This document shows positions 18,853-28,298 of a stretch of 64,000 nt of DNA, one piece after another. Source of the stretch: Lederbergia sp. NSJ-179. GTDB lineage: Bacteria; Bacillota; Bacilli; Bacillales; Bacillaceae_C. The stretch lies in NCBI RefSeq assembly GCF_022867885.1, contig NZ_JALIFP010000002.1, positions 186,001-250,000 of the forward strand, written 5' to 3'. A model generated the notes under the pieces. That model ran no database searches and had not been told where the DNA came from. It saw only the letters and a list, made by a program, of their open reading frames with translations. Within the stretch, counting starts at the first letter, position 1. Every line of letters begins with the position of its first letter. Both the position numbers and the translations under genes were made by a program.

Positions 18853-18875
18853 ATGATGATGGAGGGATGAAAGCG

Positions 18876-20165
18876 ATGTGTTCTTATAAAAATTCTCAAA
18901 ACGCTTATGAAAAAGCGGTTCAACTTATGCCTGGTGGTGTAAACAGTCCGGTACGAGCCTTTAAATCAGTGGATATGGATCCGATTTTTATGGAAAAAGG
19001 AATAGGATCCCGGATTTATGATATCGATGGGAATGAATACATTGATTATGTGCTCTCATGGGGACCATTGATTTTAGGCCATGCGAATGAAAATGTTGTC
19101 CAAGCTCTTAAAAAGTCGGTAGAAAACGGAACAAGCTTTGGGGCGCCCACTTTATTGGAAAATAAATTGGCAGAACTAGTGATTGAAAGAGTCCCTTCCA
19201 TGGAAATGATAAGAATGGTGTCATCAGGAACAGAAGCGACCATGAGTGCGCTTCGAGTGGCACGTGGTTATACAGGGCGTAATAAAATATTGAAATTTGA
19301 AGGCTGTTATCATGGACATGGCGACTCTTTATTAATTAAAGCCGGTTCTGGTGTGGCCACATTAGGATTACCTGACAGCCCTGGGGTTCCAGAAGGGGTC
19401 GCTAAAAATACGATTACGGTCGCTTATAATGATCTTGAGGGGGTACGCTCCGCTTTTGAACAATATGGGGAGGATATAGCAGGTATTATTGTCGAACCTG
19501 TCGCAGGCAATATGGGAGTTGTCCCGCCACAGCCTGGATTTTTGCAGGGGCTTCGAGAGCTGACAGAAGAATATGGTTCTCTCCTTATTTTTGATGAGGT
19601 GATGACCGGATTCCGGGTGGATTATCATTGTGCCCAAGGATATTTTGACATTGTCCCTGATCTTACATGTCTAGGTAAAGTGATTGGTGGCGGGCTTCCT
19701 GTAGGAGCATTTGGCGGGAAAGCTGAGATTATGGAGCATGTTGCACCAAGCGGTCCTATTTATCAGGCTGGAACATTGTCTGGAAACCCATTAGCTATGA
19801 CGGCAGGCTATGAAACACTGATTCAATTAACGCCTGAAACCTATCAAGGGTTTACTCAAAAAGCAGATCGATTAGAAAAAGGGTTAAAGGCGGCCGCAGA
19901 AAAATACCATATTCCTCATACGATTAATCGTGCCGGCTCGATGATTGGTCTCTTTTTCACCAATGAAGAGGTCGTTAATTTTGAAAAAGCACGTACATCA
20001 GATTTACAGTTGTTTGCATCCTATTATAAAGAAATGGCAAGTCTGGGTGTCTTTTTACCCCCTTCCCAATTTGAGGGGCTTTTCCTGTCAACAGCTCATA
20101 CAGATGAAGATATCGACCGAACGATACAGGCCGCTACAAATGTCTTTGAAAAACTTCAGAAGTGA
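18876..20165 (+). CDS. hemL: glutamate-1-semialdehyde 2,1-aminomutase
   Basis: PLP enzyme converting glutamate-1-semialdehyde to 5-aminolevulinate, the step after HemA. The 430-aa length equals B. subtilis HemL. Motifs: [77 protein letters not shown], the PLP lysine in [17 protein letters not shown] and [13 protein letters not shown]. The ATG at 18876 follows GGAGGG with nine-base spacing and gives an MCSYKNS start like MRSYEKS in B. subtilis; ATG 18867 is too close to that site. Last gene of the operon. Confidence 0.96.
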   Translation: MCSYKNSQNAYEKAVQLMPGGVNSPVRAFKSVDMDPIFMEKGIGSRIYDIDGNEYIDYVLSWGPLILGHANENVVQALKKSVENGTSFGAPTLLENKLAELVIERVPSMEMIRMVSSGTEATMSALRVARGYTGRNKILKFEGCYHGHGDSLLIKAGSGVATLGLPDSPGVPEGVAKNTITVAYNDLEGVRSAFEQYGEDIAGIIVEPVAGNMGVVPPQPGFLQGLRELTEEYGSLLIFDEVMTGFRVDYHCAQGYFDIVPDLTCLGKVIGGGLPVGAFGGKAEIMEHVAPSGPIYQAGTLSGNPLAMTAGYETLIQLTPETYQGFTQKADRLEKGLKAAAEKYHIPHTINRAGSMIGLFFTNEEVVNFEKARTSDLQLFASYYKEMASLGVFLPPSQFEGLFLSTAHTDEDIDRTIQAATNVFEKLQK

Positions 20166-20202
20166 TCAAAAGGAATGGGTCTAACCATTCCTTTTCTTTT
20201 AA
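20166..20202 (+). terminator. terminator of the hem operon
   Basis: Stem AAAAGGAATGG / CCATTCCTTTTC followed by TTTTAATT, immediately after hemL. Confidence 0.8.
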
Positions 20203-20208
20203 TTACGT

Positions 20209-20360
20209 GTTCAAAAAGGAGGATAAAAAGGACCAAGAAGTTCGAGGCGGCGCAGTTTCGAGCAGCGGAATGTATGCTTTTAAATACATGAGCAGCGGAG
20301 AAACAAGCCAACGAAGAAATTCGCTTATGTCTTTTTACCGGACTTTTTGAACATCTTCTT
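20209..20360 (+). repeat. family A intergenic element, copy A3
   Basis: A 152-bp forward copy between hemL and spoVID: GTTCAAAAAGGAGGATAAAA at the left, GAGGCGGC, two GAGCAGCGGA blocks flanking the hairpin TGTAT / ATACA, and ACCGGACTTTTTGAACATC at the right. The small hairpin differs from that of A2 by a compensated C-G to T-A pair. Confidence 0.88.
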
Positions 20361-20434
20361 TTTCATAAAATGTAAAGTAGGCTCATAGGCTATAGGGAGT
20401 AATCTTTTTCATTGGAAGGAAAGGAGGAATGAAT

Positions 20435-22096
20435 TTGCCTGATCGCCGACAAACATCGCTTAAATTTCCATTGGAGGAAACCGTTTGGTTTGAAAAAGGA
20501 CATGAAGTGGAGGATCTTCTATCCATATCATTGGATCCCAATATTAGCATACTGGACGAAGAAGAGTTTGTCGTTTTAAAGGGTACACTTGAACTAAGTG
20601 GAGAATATCATCATTCTCCGGAAAGCGAAGCGATGGAGGAATTTCCGGGAACTGGTAGGAATTATATGCAGAACGTGGAAATGAGAAATGATGAGATTGG
20701 TGAATTTTCCCATCGTTTTCCTGTTGATATTACAATTCCGAAGAAAAGAATTGAGAATGTCGGGGAACTAGAGATTGAAATCTATTCATTTGATTACGCA
20801 TTACCTGAAAACAATAGACTTCAAGTTCTTGCAGATATTTATATTAACGGAATATACGAAGATGTAGAAGAGGAAGTGGATGTACCTGCGGAAGATTTGA
20901 CTGCGGAAGATTCTTTGTCACAAGCATCAGAAGCATCAGTTGAACCGTTGAACGTGGAACTGCCGAGGCCGGAATTGAATGAAGTCGAGATGGATGTACC
21001 TCATCAAGGAAAAGAAAGCGATGTTCCCGATGATCCTCCATTACCAACATTAGAGGAATCGATTGAACCGTTAAATGTGGGACCGTCAAGACACGAATTC
21101 AATCAAGTTGAAACGGATATACCACATCAAGGAAAAGAAAATGATGTTCCCGATGATCCTTCATTACCAGCATTGGAGGAATCGATTGAACCGTTAAAAG
21201 TGGGACCGTCAAGACACGAATTCAATCAAGTTGAAATGGATATACCTCATCAAGAAAAGGAAAACGATACTAGTGAACAAAGGGAAGAAGTTGAAATTAA
21301 GTTCTTTCAAGAACCAAAAGTAACAATAGAGTCAAATGAATCAAATCATACAAAAGATCCACAAGAAGATGAAACTGATCATTTGTATGAGCCATTTGAA
21401 GCTGAAGCAAGAATGTTGCCTGAATTAGAGGAAACGGAGGAAAAGAAGGAAGGCGTTCTTTCGCCATTTCAACATCAATTTCCCAATCTTACAGTGAATA
21501 CAGATGCCGAATCACCCGAAGATAGCCAAGTGATAGAGGTTACAACCGAGGAGGAAAATTTTGTAAGTTTGGAGTCGAGTAGTTTGGTTGATAAGGAAGT
21601 GAATGAACAATTAGAAACTAGCACTGATCGTAAGATAGAGGAAGAGGTTAGTGAAAAGGAAACAGATCCTTCTACCATGGTCGAGCAAGGTCCAAAACTT
21701 ACTATCGACTCAATTGATGAGGAGATAGAAGAAGAGCAGGAGGAAGAAATAAGGGATGATGAATCCTCCTATTTTGAAGAATCTTCCTCCTATGATTTAG
21801 AATCAAGTAGTATGATGGAATCGCCAGAAGAAAGTAAGGAAAAGAAAAAGAAAAAGAAAGATAAATATCAATCGATTTCATTTGCTGACTTTTTCGCTCG
21901 AAAAGAGGAAGATTCCGTCAGTAAAATGAGAGTTTGCTTGGTTCAGCATGGTGATTCCATTGAAAATTTGGCGGATCGCTATAATTTGACCACACAACAA
22001 ATATTAAGAGCGAATCATTTGGAGACAAGTGACGAAGTGTATGAAGGACAGGTATTATATATTCCCAATAAGATTCGTCCCTTAAAAAGGGAATAA
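20435..22096 (+). CDS. spoVID: stage VI sporulation protein D (spore coat assembly)
   Basis: Mother-cell coat morphogenetic protein that encases the forespore and recruits SafA and other coat proteins. The 553-aa product has the conserved N-terminal region (QTSLKFPLEETVWFEKGHEV, later FPVDITIPKKR), a very long acidic middle, and a C-terminal LysM domain (VCLVQHGDSIENLADRYNLT... LYIPNK) at about residues 500-548. The middle holds three copies of a 41-residue repeat containing EPLNV, PHQGKE and VPDDP. The TTG at 20435 has AAGGAGG at 20421-20427; the ATG at 20429 is only one base past that site. ysxE follows. Confidence 0.93.
   Translation: MPDRRQTSLKFPLEETVWFEKGHEVEDLLSISLDPNISILDEEEFVVLKGTLELSGEYHHSPESEAMEEFPGTGRNYMQNVEMRNDEIGEFSHRFPVDITIPKKRIENVGELEIEIYSFDYALPENNRLQVLADIYINGIYEDVEEEVDVPAEDLTAEDSLSQASEASVEPLNVELPRPELNEVEMDVPHQGKESDVPDDPPLPTLEESIEPLNVGPSRHEFNQVETDIPHQGKENDVPDDPSLPALEESIEPLKVGPSRHEFNQVEMDIPHQEKENDTSEQREEVEIKFFQEPKVTIESNESNHTKDPQEDETDHLYEPFEAEARMLPELEETEEKKEGVLSPFQHQFPNLTVNTDAESPEDSQVIEVTTEEENFVSLESSSLVDKEVNEQLETSTDRKIEEEVSEKETDPSTMVEQGPKLTIDSIDEEIEEEQEEEIRDDESSYFEESSSYDLESSSMMESPEESKEKKKKKKDKYQSISFADFFARKEEDSVSKMRVCLVQHGDSIENLADRYNLTTQQILRANHLETSDEVYEGQVLYIPNKIRPLKRE
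20930..21270 (+). repeat. in-frame 123-bp tandem repeat within spoVID
   Basis: Three direct copies of a 41-codon unit; units 2 and 3 start at 21053 and 21176 and are nearly identical in DNA, the first and the end of the third are more diverged. The reading frame is kept. Confidence 0.8.
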
Positions 22097-22097
22097 A

Positions 22098-22128
22098 GGA
22101 GGGCAGAGGTCGTCCTCCCTTTTTTTCT
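22098..22128 (+). terminator. hairpin after spoVID
   Basis: GGAGG...GAGG-TCGT-CCTCCC followed by seven T. It lies between spoVID and ysxE and may attenuate rather than end transcription. Confidence 0.55.
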
Positions 22129-22152
22129 GAGGGAAAATAATCGGGTGATCAA

Positions 22153-23187
22153 ATGGAGAATGAACCTTCAAGGAAATTAAAAGAATTAGTAGGGTTGTAT
22201 GGATTAAAGCTAAGATTTGCGGAAAAACATGGCCGGGTTTTTAAAGTGTATACGGACAAAGGGGAATTTGCTTTAAAACGAATGGTCTCCAAACAGGGAT
22301 TGGATTTTCTCGCTTATATTCAACAATTATACCAACAAGGATATAATCGAATCGTGCCTATTTTTCCTACCTTAGATGGGCGCTATGCCATTTTGCAAGG
22401 AAATTCGCTCTATTATTTAATGCCTTGGTTAGAAAATAAAGAAAGAGAAGCGAATTTTCAAAAACACCTTGATCTATTTCGAGAATTGGCGCGTCTTCAT
22501 ACGATAACCGTGAGAGAAGTCCCTGTTGGTGTTGAGGAAAGAAATGAGCATTTTGAACGAACGGCTACACGCTGGGAATTGGAACAAGATGTACTGGAGA
22601 AATTTATGGAGCAAAGTGAAAGACAGATTTATATGTCCCCATTTCAATTGTTATTTTGTACAATGTACAGTGAAATTTCAGGCGGGCAGCGCTATGCCCT
22701 TAATAAGCTAAAAGATTGGCAGGAGGCTACGACTGAAGAAACAAAAGCGAGAAGCGTGATCATTCACGGGAAGTTATCCAATGAACATTTTCTTTATGAT
22801 CAAAATGGAGTCGGCTATTTCACTAATTTTGAACAGACGGGGATTGCCTCTCCTATTCATGACCTATTACCTTTCTTAGATAGGGCGTTTCAAACGCGTC
22901 CTCAACAATTCGACCATGGGATTGATTGGTTGGATGCTTACTTTCGCTATTTTCCATTTAATGAGGAAGAAATGCTGTTGTTTTTAAGCTATTTAGCTTA
23001 TCCAAGTTCTATCTTTAAATTAATTGAGCAATACTTCGCAAGTGAAAAAGAAAAAAATGAAATCAAGTTTGTCAGACAATTACAATTACAGTATTGGAGA
23101 ATGAAAAATACCGAGTATGTGGTGATGAAACTAGAAGAAAGAGAACAAAGAAAAAAGGAACAGGATACAGCTTCCCCTTCCGAATAA
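22153..23187 (+). CDS. ysxE: YsxE, CotS-like kinase-fold protein (likely pseudokinase)
   Basis: Member of the CotS/YutH/YsxE group of spore-coat proteins with an aminoglycoside-phosphotransferase fold, 344 aa, cotranscribed with spoVID as in B. subtilis. The N-lobe begins LKELVGLYGLKLRFAEKHG with a candidate ATP-anchoring Lys in EFALKRM. The catalytic loop, usually HGDxxxxN, reads HGKLSNEHF with Lys at 207 in place of the catalytic Asp, and the metal-binding IDFD-type motif reads TNFE (224-227). This suggests a non-catalytic role in coat assembly, which is inference. Preceded by a weak GGGTG site. Confidence 0.88.
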   Translation: MENEPSRKLKELVGLYGLKLRFAEKHGRVFKVYTDKGEFALKRMVSKQGLDFLAYIQQLYQQGYNRIVPIFPTLDGRYAILQGNSLYYLMPWLENKEREANFQKHLDLFRELARLHTITVREVPVGVEERNEHFERTATRWELEQDVLEKFMEQSERQIYMSPFQLLFCTMYSEISGGQRYALNKLKDWQEATTEETKARSVIIHGKLSNEHFLYDQNGVGYFTNFEQTGIASPIHDLLPFLDRAFQTRPQQFDHGIDWLDAYFRYFPFNEEEMLLFLSYLAYPSSIFKLIEQYFASEKEKNEIKFVRQLQLQYWRMKNTEYVVMKLEEREQRKKEQDTASPSE

Positions 23188-23206
23188 AACAGAGAAGGGG
23201 TTTTTA
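23172..23206 (+). terminator. terminator of spoVID-ysxE
   Basis: Stem CCCCTTC / GAAGGGG with a T5 tail, overlapping the end of ysxE. It also lies at the 3' end of the opposite-strand ORF. Confidence 0.7.
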
Positions 23207-23395
23207 TATCCATTCAAAATGTAAACTAAAGGCGGCAACAATTAAAATGATCAATAGAAAAACATCTAGAATTGTCGGAAAAATAAGTGTTCGAAGTCCT
23301 TGAAATAGACAGATAGGTACAATGAGTTGGCGACACATTCCTTTAAAATTTCGCATGGAATTTTGAAACGCATACGTATTAAATCTCCTTTTCAT
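23204..23395 (-). CDS. small membrane protein of unknown function
   Basis: A 63-aa ORF on the minus strand, convergent with ysxE and divergent from the valS leader. The start at 23395 gives MKRRFNTYAF and is preceded by GGAAGGTGAGGAA, a plausible ribosome binding site. The N-terminal half is basic; the C-terminal half (about residues 36-58) is one strongly hydrophobic segment rich in Ile and Leu, ending HFEWI, so it looks like a single-pass membrane peptide with a positive N-terminal tail. I do not recognise a family. Translation is supported only by the binding site and composition. Confidence 0.6.
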   Translation of the reverse strand: MKRRFNTYAFQNSMRNFKGMCRQLIVPICLFQGLRTLIFPTILDVFLLIILIVAAFSLHFEWI

Positions 23396-23496
23396 TTCCT
23401 CACCTTCCTTATTCGAACCTGTTTTGTTATAATTTATGTATGAAGTGGGCATTCTGTGATTATAAGTTCTAAAAGCGTCCAATTCTAACATAATCA

Positions 23497-23526
23497 TTGA
23501 CAGGATCCCTATGGATTGGCTACTAT
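23497..23526 (+). promoter_or_regulatory. promoter of the valS leader
   Basis: TTGACA at 23497-23502 and TACTAT at 23521-23526, 18-base spacer, just upstream of the T-box. Confidence 0.55.
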
Positions 23527-23554
23527 AGTTATAAAATAAATAAATTAATCCACA

Positions 23555-23798
23555 TGCTTTGACAGGGAAGAGTATCTTGGATCGTTACTTTCAGAGAGGA
23601 AAATCAATGGTGGGAGATTTTCTAAGTGACACCGGGAGAAGTCGCCCTTGAGCAGCTTTCATGAACAAGTGCAGTAGTGAAAGCCGACGACTGTCGTTAT
23701 CCGATGAAGTGCCGATTCCAAGCTTATAAATGGGATCGTGTAAAAAGGTGGTACCGCGAATCAGCTCCTTTCGTCCTTTTGACGAAGGGGGCTTTTTG
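23555..23798 (+). ncRNA. T-box leader for valS (tRNA-Val sensing)
   Basis: Contains the hallmark T-box core AAGGTGGTACCGCG at 23745-23758, an AGTA-type element and AGAGAGG in stem I, and a Rho-independent terminator with a 13-bp stem (23763-23775 / 23781-23793) and a T5 run. The candidate specifier codon is GTC at 23641-23643 in the GAAGTCGCC context, which codes for valine and agrees with the downstream gene. Uncharged tRNA-Val should favour the antiterminator and raise valS expression. Confidence 0.93.
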
Positions 23799-23828
23799 GT
23801 TTTTATCCCGAATTAACTGGCAGTAAGA

Positions 23829-24004
23829 CCCCCACTTCGAGAATTCGAGGGAAAACAAGAATTGCAAGTGGGGGATCAACTGAAAGTCAAATCCCCGATT
23901 CGTTCGGACCAACAGGATGTTGGTCACAAAGGCGTTGCGACAGGACGTCGCGAATTTAGCCTTTGATCTTCTCATCAGTGGGGGATGAAAAAAAACCCCC
24001 ACTG
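23829..24004 (+). repeat. two CCCCCACT hairpins flanking family B motif B2
   Basis: CCCCCACTT (23829-23837) pairs with AAGTGGGGG (23866-23874); CAGTGGGGG (23976-23984) pairs with CCCCCACTG (23996-24004). Because all four arms share the same core, arms 1 and 3, 2 and 4 or 1 and 4 could not all pair at once. This occupies the gap between the T-box terminator and valS. Confidence 0.6.
23907..23964 (+). repeat. family B structured motif, copy B2
   Basis: Hairpin GACCAAC-AGGAT-GTTGGTC at 23907-23925; outer stem AAAGGC (23928-23933) / GCCTTT (23959-23964); inner hairpin GCGAC-AGGAC-GTCGC. Both later stems differ from copy B4 by compensated changes. Confidence 0.8.
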
Positions 24005-24118
24005 AATGAAGTTTCACTTTATATGAGTCTGTTCAAAACAACCATGTCTTAGCGGACACCATGAGGAATAAAAACCAGGACTAAAATCCATATTTTTCGT
24101 ATAAAAAGGAGGATTCTA

Positions 24119-26761
24119 ATGGAAGAGTTAACAATGTCGACAAAATATGAACCACAAAAAATCGAACAAGGGAGATATGATTGGTGGGTTTCAGGGAAAT
24201 TCTTCGAAGCGCAAAATGATCCTAATAAAACACCATACACCATTGTCATCCCGCCGCCAAATGTGACAGGGAAACTTCATTTGGGGCATGCTTGGGATAC
24301 GACCTTACAAGATATTCTGACAAGAATGAAACGAATGCAAGGCTTTGATGTGCTATGGCTACCTGGGATGGACCATGCCGGGATTGCGACACAGGCGAAG
24401 GTAGAAGAAAAGCTTCGTGAGGAAGGCAAAAGTCGATATGACCTTGGTAGGGAGAAATTTTTAGAAGAAACATGGAAATGGAAGGAAGAATATGCGACAT
24501 TCATCCGCAAGCAATGGGCAAAGTTGGGCTTGGGTCTAGATTATTCGAAAGAACGATTTACTCTAGATGAGGGTCTGTCTCAAGCGGTTCGTGAAGTATT
24601 TGTCAGCTTGTATAAGGAAGGCTTCATTTATCGTGGGGAATACATTATAAACTGGGATCCAGCAACGAAAACGGCTCTTTCCGATATTGAAGTGATTCAT
24701 AAGGAAGTACAAGGTGCTTTTTATCATATGAACTATCCACTTACAGATGGTTCTGGATCGATTGAAATCGCCACAACAAGACCAGAAACGATGCTGGGAG
24801 ATACAGCCGTCGCTGTTCATCCAAGTGATGAACGCTACCAGCATTTAATCGGAAAAACTGTGAAGCTGCCGATTGTTGGACGCGAAATCCCGATTGTTGC
24901 TGATCATTATGTCGATATGGATTTTGGCTCAGGTGCGGTCAAAATTACGCCTGCCCATGACCCGAACGACTTTGAAGTAGGTAATCGCCATCATTTAGAG
25001 CGAGTACTCGTGATGAACGAGGATGGTACCATGAATGAAAACGCTGGGAAATATCAAGGGATGGACCGCTTTGAATGTCGAAAACAAATTGTAAAAGATT
25101 TGCAGGAGGACGGGGTGCTATTTAAGATTGAAGAGCATGTGCATTCTGTTGGCCACTCTGAACGTAGTGGTGCTGTCGTGGAACCTTATTTATCGACACA
25201 ATGGTTTGTAAAGATGAAGCCGCTGGCTGAAAAAGCGATTGAACTTCAACAGGGAGAAGAAAAAGTTCATTTCGTGCCAGAGCGTTTTGAAAAAATATAT
25301 ATGCATTGGATGGAAAATATCCACGATTGGTGTATCTCTCGTCAATTATGGTGGGGGCATAGAATACCAGCTTGGTACCATAAAGAAACAGGGGAAATTT
25401 ATGTTGGGCATGAGGCACCAGCAGATGAGGAAAATTGGGAACAAGAGCAAGATGTCTTAGATACATGGTTTAGCTCCGCTCTATGGCCCTTTTCCACAAT
25501 GGGTTGGCCAGATACAGATGCAGAAGATTTTAAACATTATTACCCAACTGATTGTCTTGTTACGGGATATGATATCATTTCTTTCTGGGTATCAAGAATG
25601 ATTTTTCAAGCGAAAAAATTTACAGATCAAAGACCCTTTAAAGATGTATTGATTCATGGATTAATTCGTGCGGAAGATGGACGGAAGATGAGTAAATCAC
25701 TTGGAAATGGGATTGACCCAATGGATGTGATTGACCAATATGGTGCGGATACACTCCGTTATTTTTTAGCTACAGGCAGCTCACCTGGTCAGGATTTACG
25801 TTTCAGTATGGAAAAAATTGAATCAATCTGGAATTTTGCCAATAAAATTTGGAATGCTTCTCGATTCGCACTGATGAATATGGATGGAATGACCTATGAA
25901 GAAATTGATTTATCAGGTCCACAATCCGTTGCCGATAAATGGATCTTGACCCGTTTAAATAACACGATTGAAACAGTAACAAAATTGGCAGAGAAATATG
26001 AATTCGGTGAAGTAGGGAGGGCCTTATATAATTTTATTTGGGATGATTTCTGTGATTGGTATATCGAAATGGCAAAACTCCCACTGTATGGGGAGGATGA
26101 AGCAGCCAAGAAAATGACAAGATCGGTCCTCGCCTATGTTTTGGATCAGACGCTACGGCTCCTACATCCATTCATGCCATTTATGACAGAGGAAATTTGG
26201 CAACATCTCCCTCATAAAGGGGAATCGATCGTTGTTAGTGAATGGCCAACAGTACAAGATCGTTATACAGATGATAAAGCAGCAAATGAAATGAAATTAT
26301 TAATGGAGATTATTCGCTCTGTTCGCACTATCAGAGCAGAGGTCAATACACCGATGAGCAAACAAATCAAGCTCCTCTTAAAGGCAAAAGATGAGCAAAC
26401 TTTAGCGGTATTAGAAAAGAACCGAACATACATTGAAAAGTTCTGTAACCCGCAAAATCTAGAAATAGGGACAGCAATAGGAGTTCCTGAGAAAGCGATG
26501 TCTGCTGTTGTAACGGGAGTCGAGTTGTTTTTACCATTGGCCAATTTAATTAATATTGAAGAAGAGCTTCTCCGCCTGCAAAAGGAATGGGAAAAATGGG
26601 ATAAAGAGGTAGAACGTGTACAGAAGAAATTAGCCAATGAAAGATTTGTAGCAAAAGCTCCCGAGAAAGTTGTGAATGAAGAAAGAGCGAAAGAAAAAGA
26701 TTATCTGGAAAAAAGAAAAACCGTGGAAACAAGAATAGCTGAGTTAAAAGCAATGGAATAA
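24119..26761 (+). CDS. valS: valyl-tRNA synthetase
   Basis: Class I aminoacyl-tRNA synthetase charging tRNA-Val, 880 aa. The HIGH signature appears as [16 protein letters not shown] (HLGH at residues 54-57), followed by the zinc/editing region with [15 protein letters not shown], the [17 protein letters not shown] block, and the KMSKS loop ([18 protein letters not shown]) near residue 525. The C-terminal 70 residues form the charged coiled coil typical of ValS. AAAGGAGG six bases before the ATG at 24119 sets the start. It is regulated by the T-box upstream; a repeat remnant separates it from folC. Confidence 0.97.
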   Translation: MEELTMSTKYEPQKIEQGRYDWWVSGKFFEAQNDPNKTPYTIVIPPPNVTGKLHLGHAWDTTLQDILTRMKRMQGFDVLWLPGMDHAGIATQAKVEEKLREEGKSRYDLGREKFLEETWKWKEEYATFIRKQWAKLGLGLDYSKERFTLDEGLSQAVREVFVSLYKEGFIYRGEYIINWDPATKTALSDIEVIHKEVQGAFYHMNYPLTDGSGSIEIATTRPETMLGDTAVAVHPSDERYQHLIGKTVKLPIVGREIPIVADHYVDMDFGSGAVKITPAHDPNDFEVGNRHHLERVLVMNEDGTMNENAGKYQGMDRFECRKQIVKDLQEDGVLFKIEEHVHSVGHSERSGAVVEPYLSTQWFVKMKPLAEKAIELQQGEEKVHFVPERFEKIYMHWMENIHDWCISRQLWWGHRIPAWYHKETGEIYVGHEAPADEENWEQEQDVLDTWFSSALWPFSTMGWPDTDAEDFKHYYPTDCLVTGYDIISFWVSRMIFQAKKFTDQRPFKDVLIHGLIRAEDGRKMSKSLGNGIDPMDVIDQYGADTLRYFLATGSSPGQDLRFSMEKIESIWNFANKIWNASRFALMNMDGMTYEEIDLSGPQSVADKWILTRLNNTIETVTKLAEKYEFGEVGRALYNFIWDDFCDWYIEMAKLPLYGEDEAAKKMTRSVLAYVLDQTLRLLHPFMPFMTEEIWQHLPHKGESIVVSEWPTVQDRYTDDKAANEMKLLMEIIRSVRTIRAEVNTPMSKQIKLLLKAKDEQTLAVLEKNRTYIEKFCNPQNLEIGTAIGVPEKAMSAVVTGVELFLPLANLINIEEELLRLQKEWEKWDKEVERVQKKLANERFVAKAPEKVVNEERAKEKDYLEKRKTVETRIAELKAME

Positions 26762-26770
26762 AAGAGCAGG

Positions 26771-26890
26771 CTTGCACAGGAAATGCTGACTTCTGCGTTG
26801 TCCACGAAATGTGACCAACGCAGAAGTCTCCTTTCCACCAACTGGAAACAGCGATGTGTCCCTTTTACCGTCCTTTTTGGACATCCTTAT
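26771..26890 (+). repeat. diverged family A/B composite before folC (A4)
   Basis: Hairpin GCACAGGAAATGC, then a perfect 12-bp stem ACTTCTGCGTTG (26789-26800) / CAACGCAGAAGT (26816-26827) around CAC-GAAAT-GTG, a second hairpin TTTCCA-CCAAC-TGGAAA, and the family A right end CTTTTACCGTCCTTTTTGGACATCC. The layout is that of the module inside A1. Confidence 0.65.
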
Positions 26891-26930
26891 GAAGAACAAT
26901 CCCGATTTTACTGGACTCGAGGTGTGAAAC

Positions 26931-28262
26931 ATGTTACATACTTATAAAGAGGCACTTGCATGGATCCATTCAAGACTCCGGCTAGGTGTGAAGCCAGGCT
27001 TAGAGCGAATGAGATGGATGCTAGCCCGATTAGAAAATCCCGAACAAAATCTGCATGCCATTCATGTCGGTGGTACAAATGGAAAGGGCTCTACGGTCAC
27101 CTATCTCCGCTCGATTTTAAACGAGGCCGGGTATCAAGTAGGGACATTTACTTCCCCCTATATCGAACAATTTAATGAACGGATTAGTGTCAACGGAAAA
27201 CCGGTTGATAATGAGGATATTGTCGTATTAGCGAATGTTGTGAAGCCACTTGCGGAAGAATTAGAACAAACCGAATTAGGTTCACCATCTGAATTTGAAG
27301 TGATTACCGTCATGGCATTTTATTATTTTGCGTATATTCGCCCTGTCGATTTTGCCGTTTTTGAAGTGGGACTAGGCGGAAGATATGATTCTACCAATGT
27401 GATTCAACCGATTGCCTCCCTGATTACAAATGTTGGCATGGATCATATGCAAATATTAGGTCATTCCATCGAAGAAATTGCCTATCAAAAAGCAGGGATT
27501 ATTAAACCTGGGACTCCAATATTTACAACAGCACAAAATAAGCAAGCTTTAGCTGTCTTGAAAATGGAAGCTGTCGGGCAAAAGGCGCCGTTTTATCAGT
27601 TAGGGAAAGATTTCTTTATAAAGGATTATCAACCAGTAGAGAAGGGAGAACAATTTACTTACCAGTCTCCATCTATGGTTTTAAAAAAATTGAAGCTATC
27701 CCTCTTAGGACGTCATCAAACGGAAAATGCAGCTGCAGCCTTAGCCGTATTAACGTACTTACAAGATAGTGAACAGATGAGTATCCAAACAGCAGCTATT
27801 CGTTCTGGAATCCAAAAGGCCTTTTGGCCCGGAAGATTGGAATGTTTAAGTGAGCATCCCACCATTTTTATCGATGGGGCTCACAATGTCGAAGGTTTGC
27901 AAGCCTTTAAATCAGCTGTAGAGACTCATTTTCCAGGAAAGAAAATTAAGATCGTATTTTCCGCTTTGAAGGATAAAGACTTAAGGGATATGTTTGCCAT
28001 TATCAATTCAATGAATGCGGAACTTTATCTAACAGAATTTGATTTTCCAAGAGCCACTGCTGCGGAGGAATTGAAAAAGCAATCTGGAAACGCTGCGGCC
28101 CAATGTAATGAGGATTGGAAAAACTTAATTCGTGAGCTCGTATTAACGGCGAAGGCGGAGGACATAGTAGCGATAACGGGTTCTCTATATTTTATATCAG
28201 AAATCAAACCTTTTTTAATCGAAGTTATCCAATCGAGACCTCAAGATACCGCACAAGATTGA
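26931..28262 (+). CDS. folC: folylpolyglutamate synthase / dihydrofolate synthase
   Basis: Mur-ligase-family enzyme that adds glutamate to tetrahydrofolates (and to dihydropteroate in dual-function forms). The 443-aa protein has the ATP loop HVGGTNGKGST at residues 46-55, FTSPYIEQFNERI, the EVGLGGRYDSTN substrate block, TNVGMDHMQILG, QKAGIIKPG and, in the C-terminal domain, IDGAHNVEGLQAF. GAGGTG lies six bases before the ATG. It lies between valS and comC as in B. subtilis. Confidence 0.95.
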   Translation: MLHTYKEALAWIHSRLRLGVKPGLERMRWMLARLENPEQNLHAIHVGGTNGKGSTVTYLRSILNEAGYQVGTFTSPYIEQFNERISVNGKPVDNEDIVVLANVVKPLAEELEQTELGSPSEFEVITVMAFYYFAYIRPVDFAVFEVGLGGRYDSTNVIQPIASLITNVGMDHMQILGHSIEEIAYQKAGIIKPGTPIFTTAQNKQALAVLKMEAVGQKAPFYQLGKDFFIKDYQPVEKGEQFTYQSPSMVLKKLKLSLLGRHQTENAAAALAVLTYLQDSEQMSIQTAAIRSGIQKAFWPGRLECLSEHPTIFIDGAHNVEGLQAFKSAVETHFPGKKIKIVFSALKDKDLRDMFAIINSMNAELYLTEFDFPRATAAEELKKQSGNAAAQCNEDWKNLIRELVLTAKAEDIVAITGSLYFISEIKPFLIEVIQSRPQDTAQD

Positions 28263-28298
28263 TTTTAAATGAGTTGGAGTAAAGGCGGTTGTAAAACA

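Noticed and set aside
23724-24017. Minus-strand ORF of 97 aa in the valS leader
   Set aside because: It lies across the T-box terminator and repeat hairpins and has no binding site.
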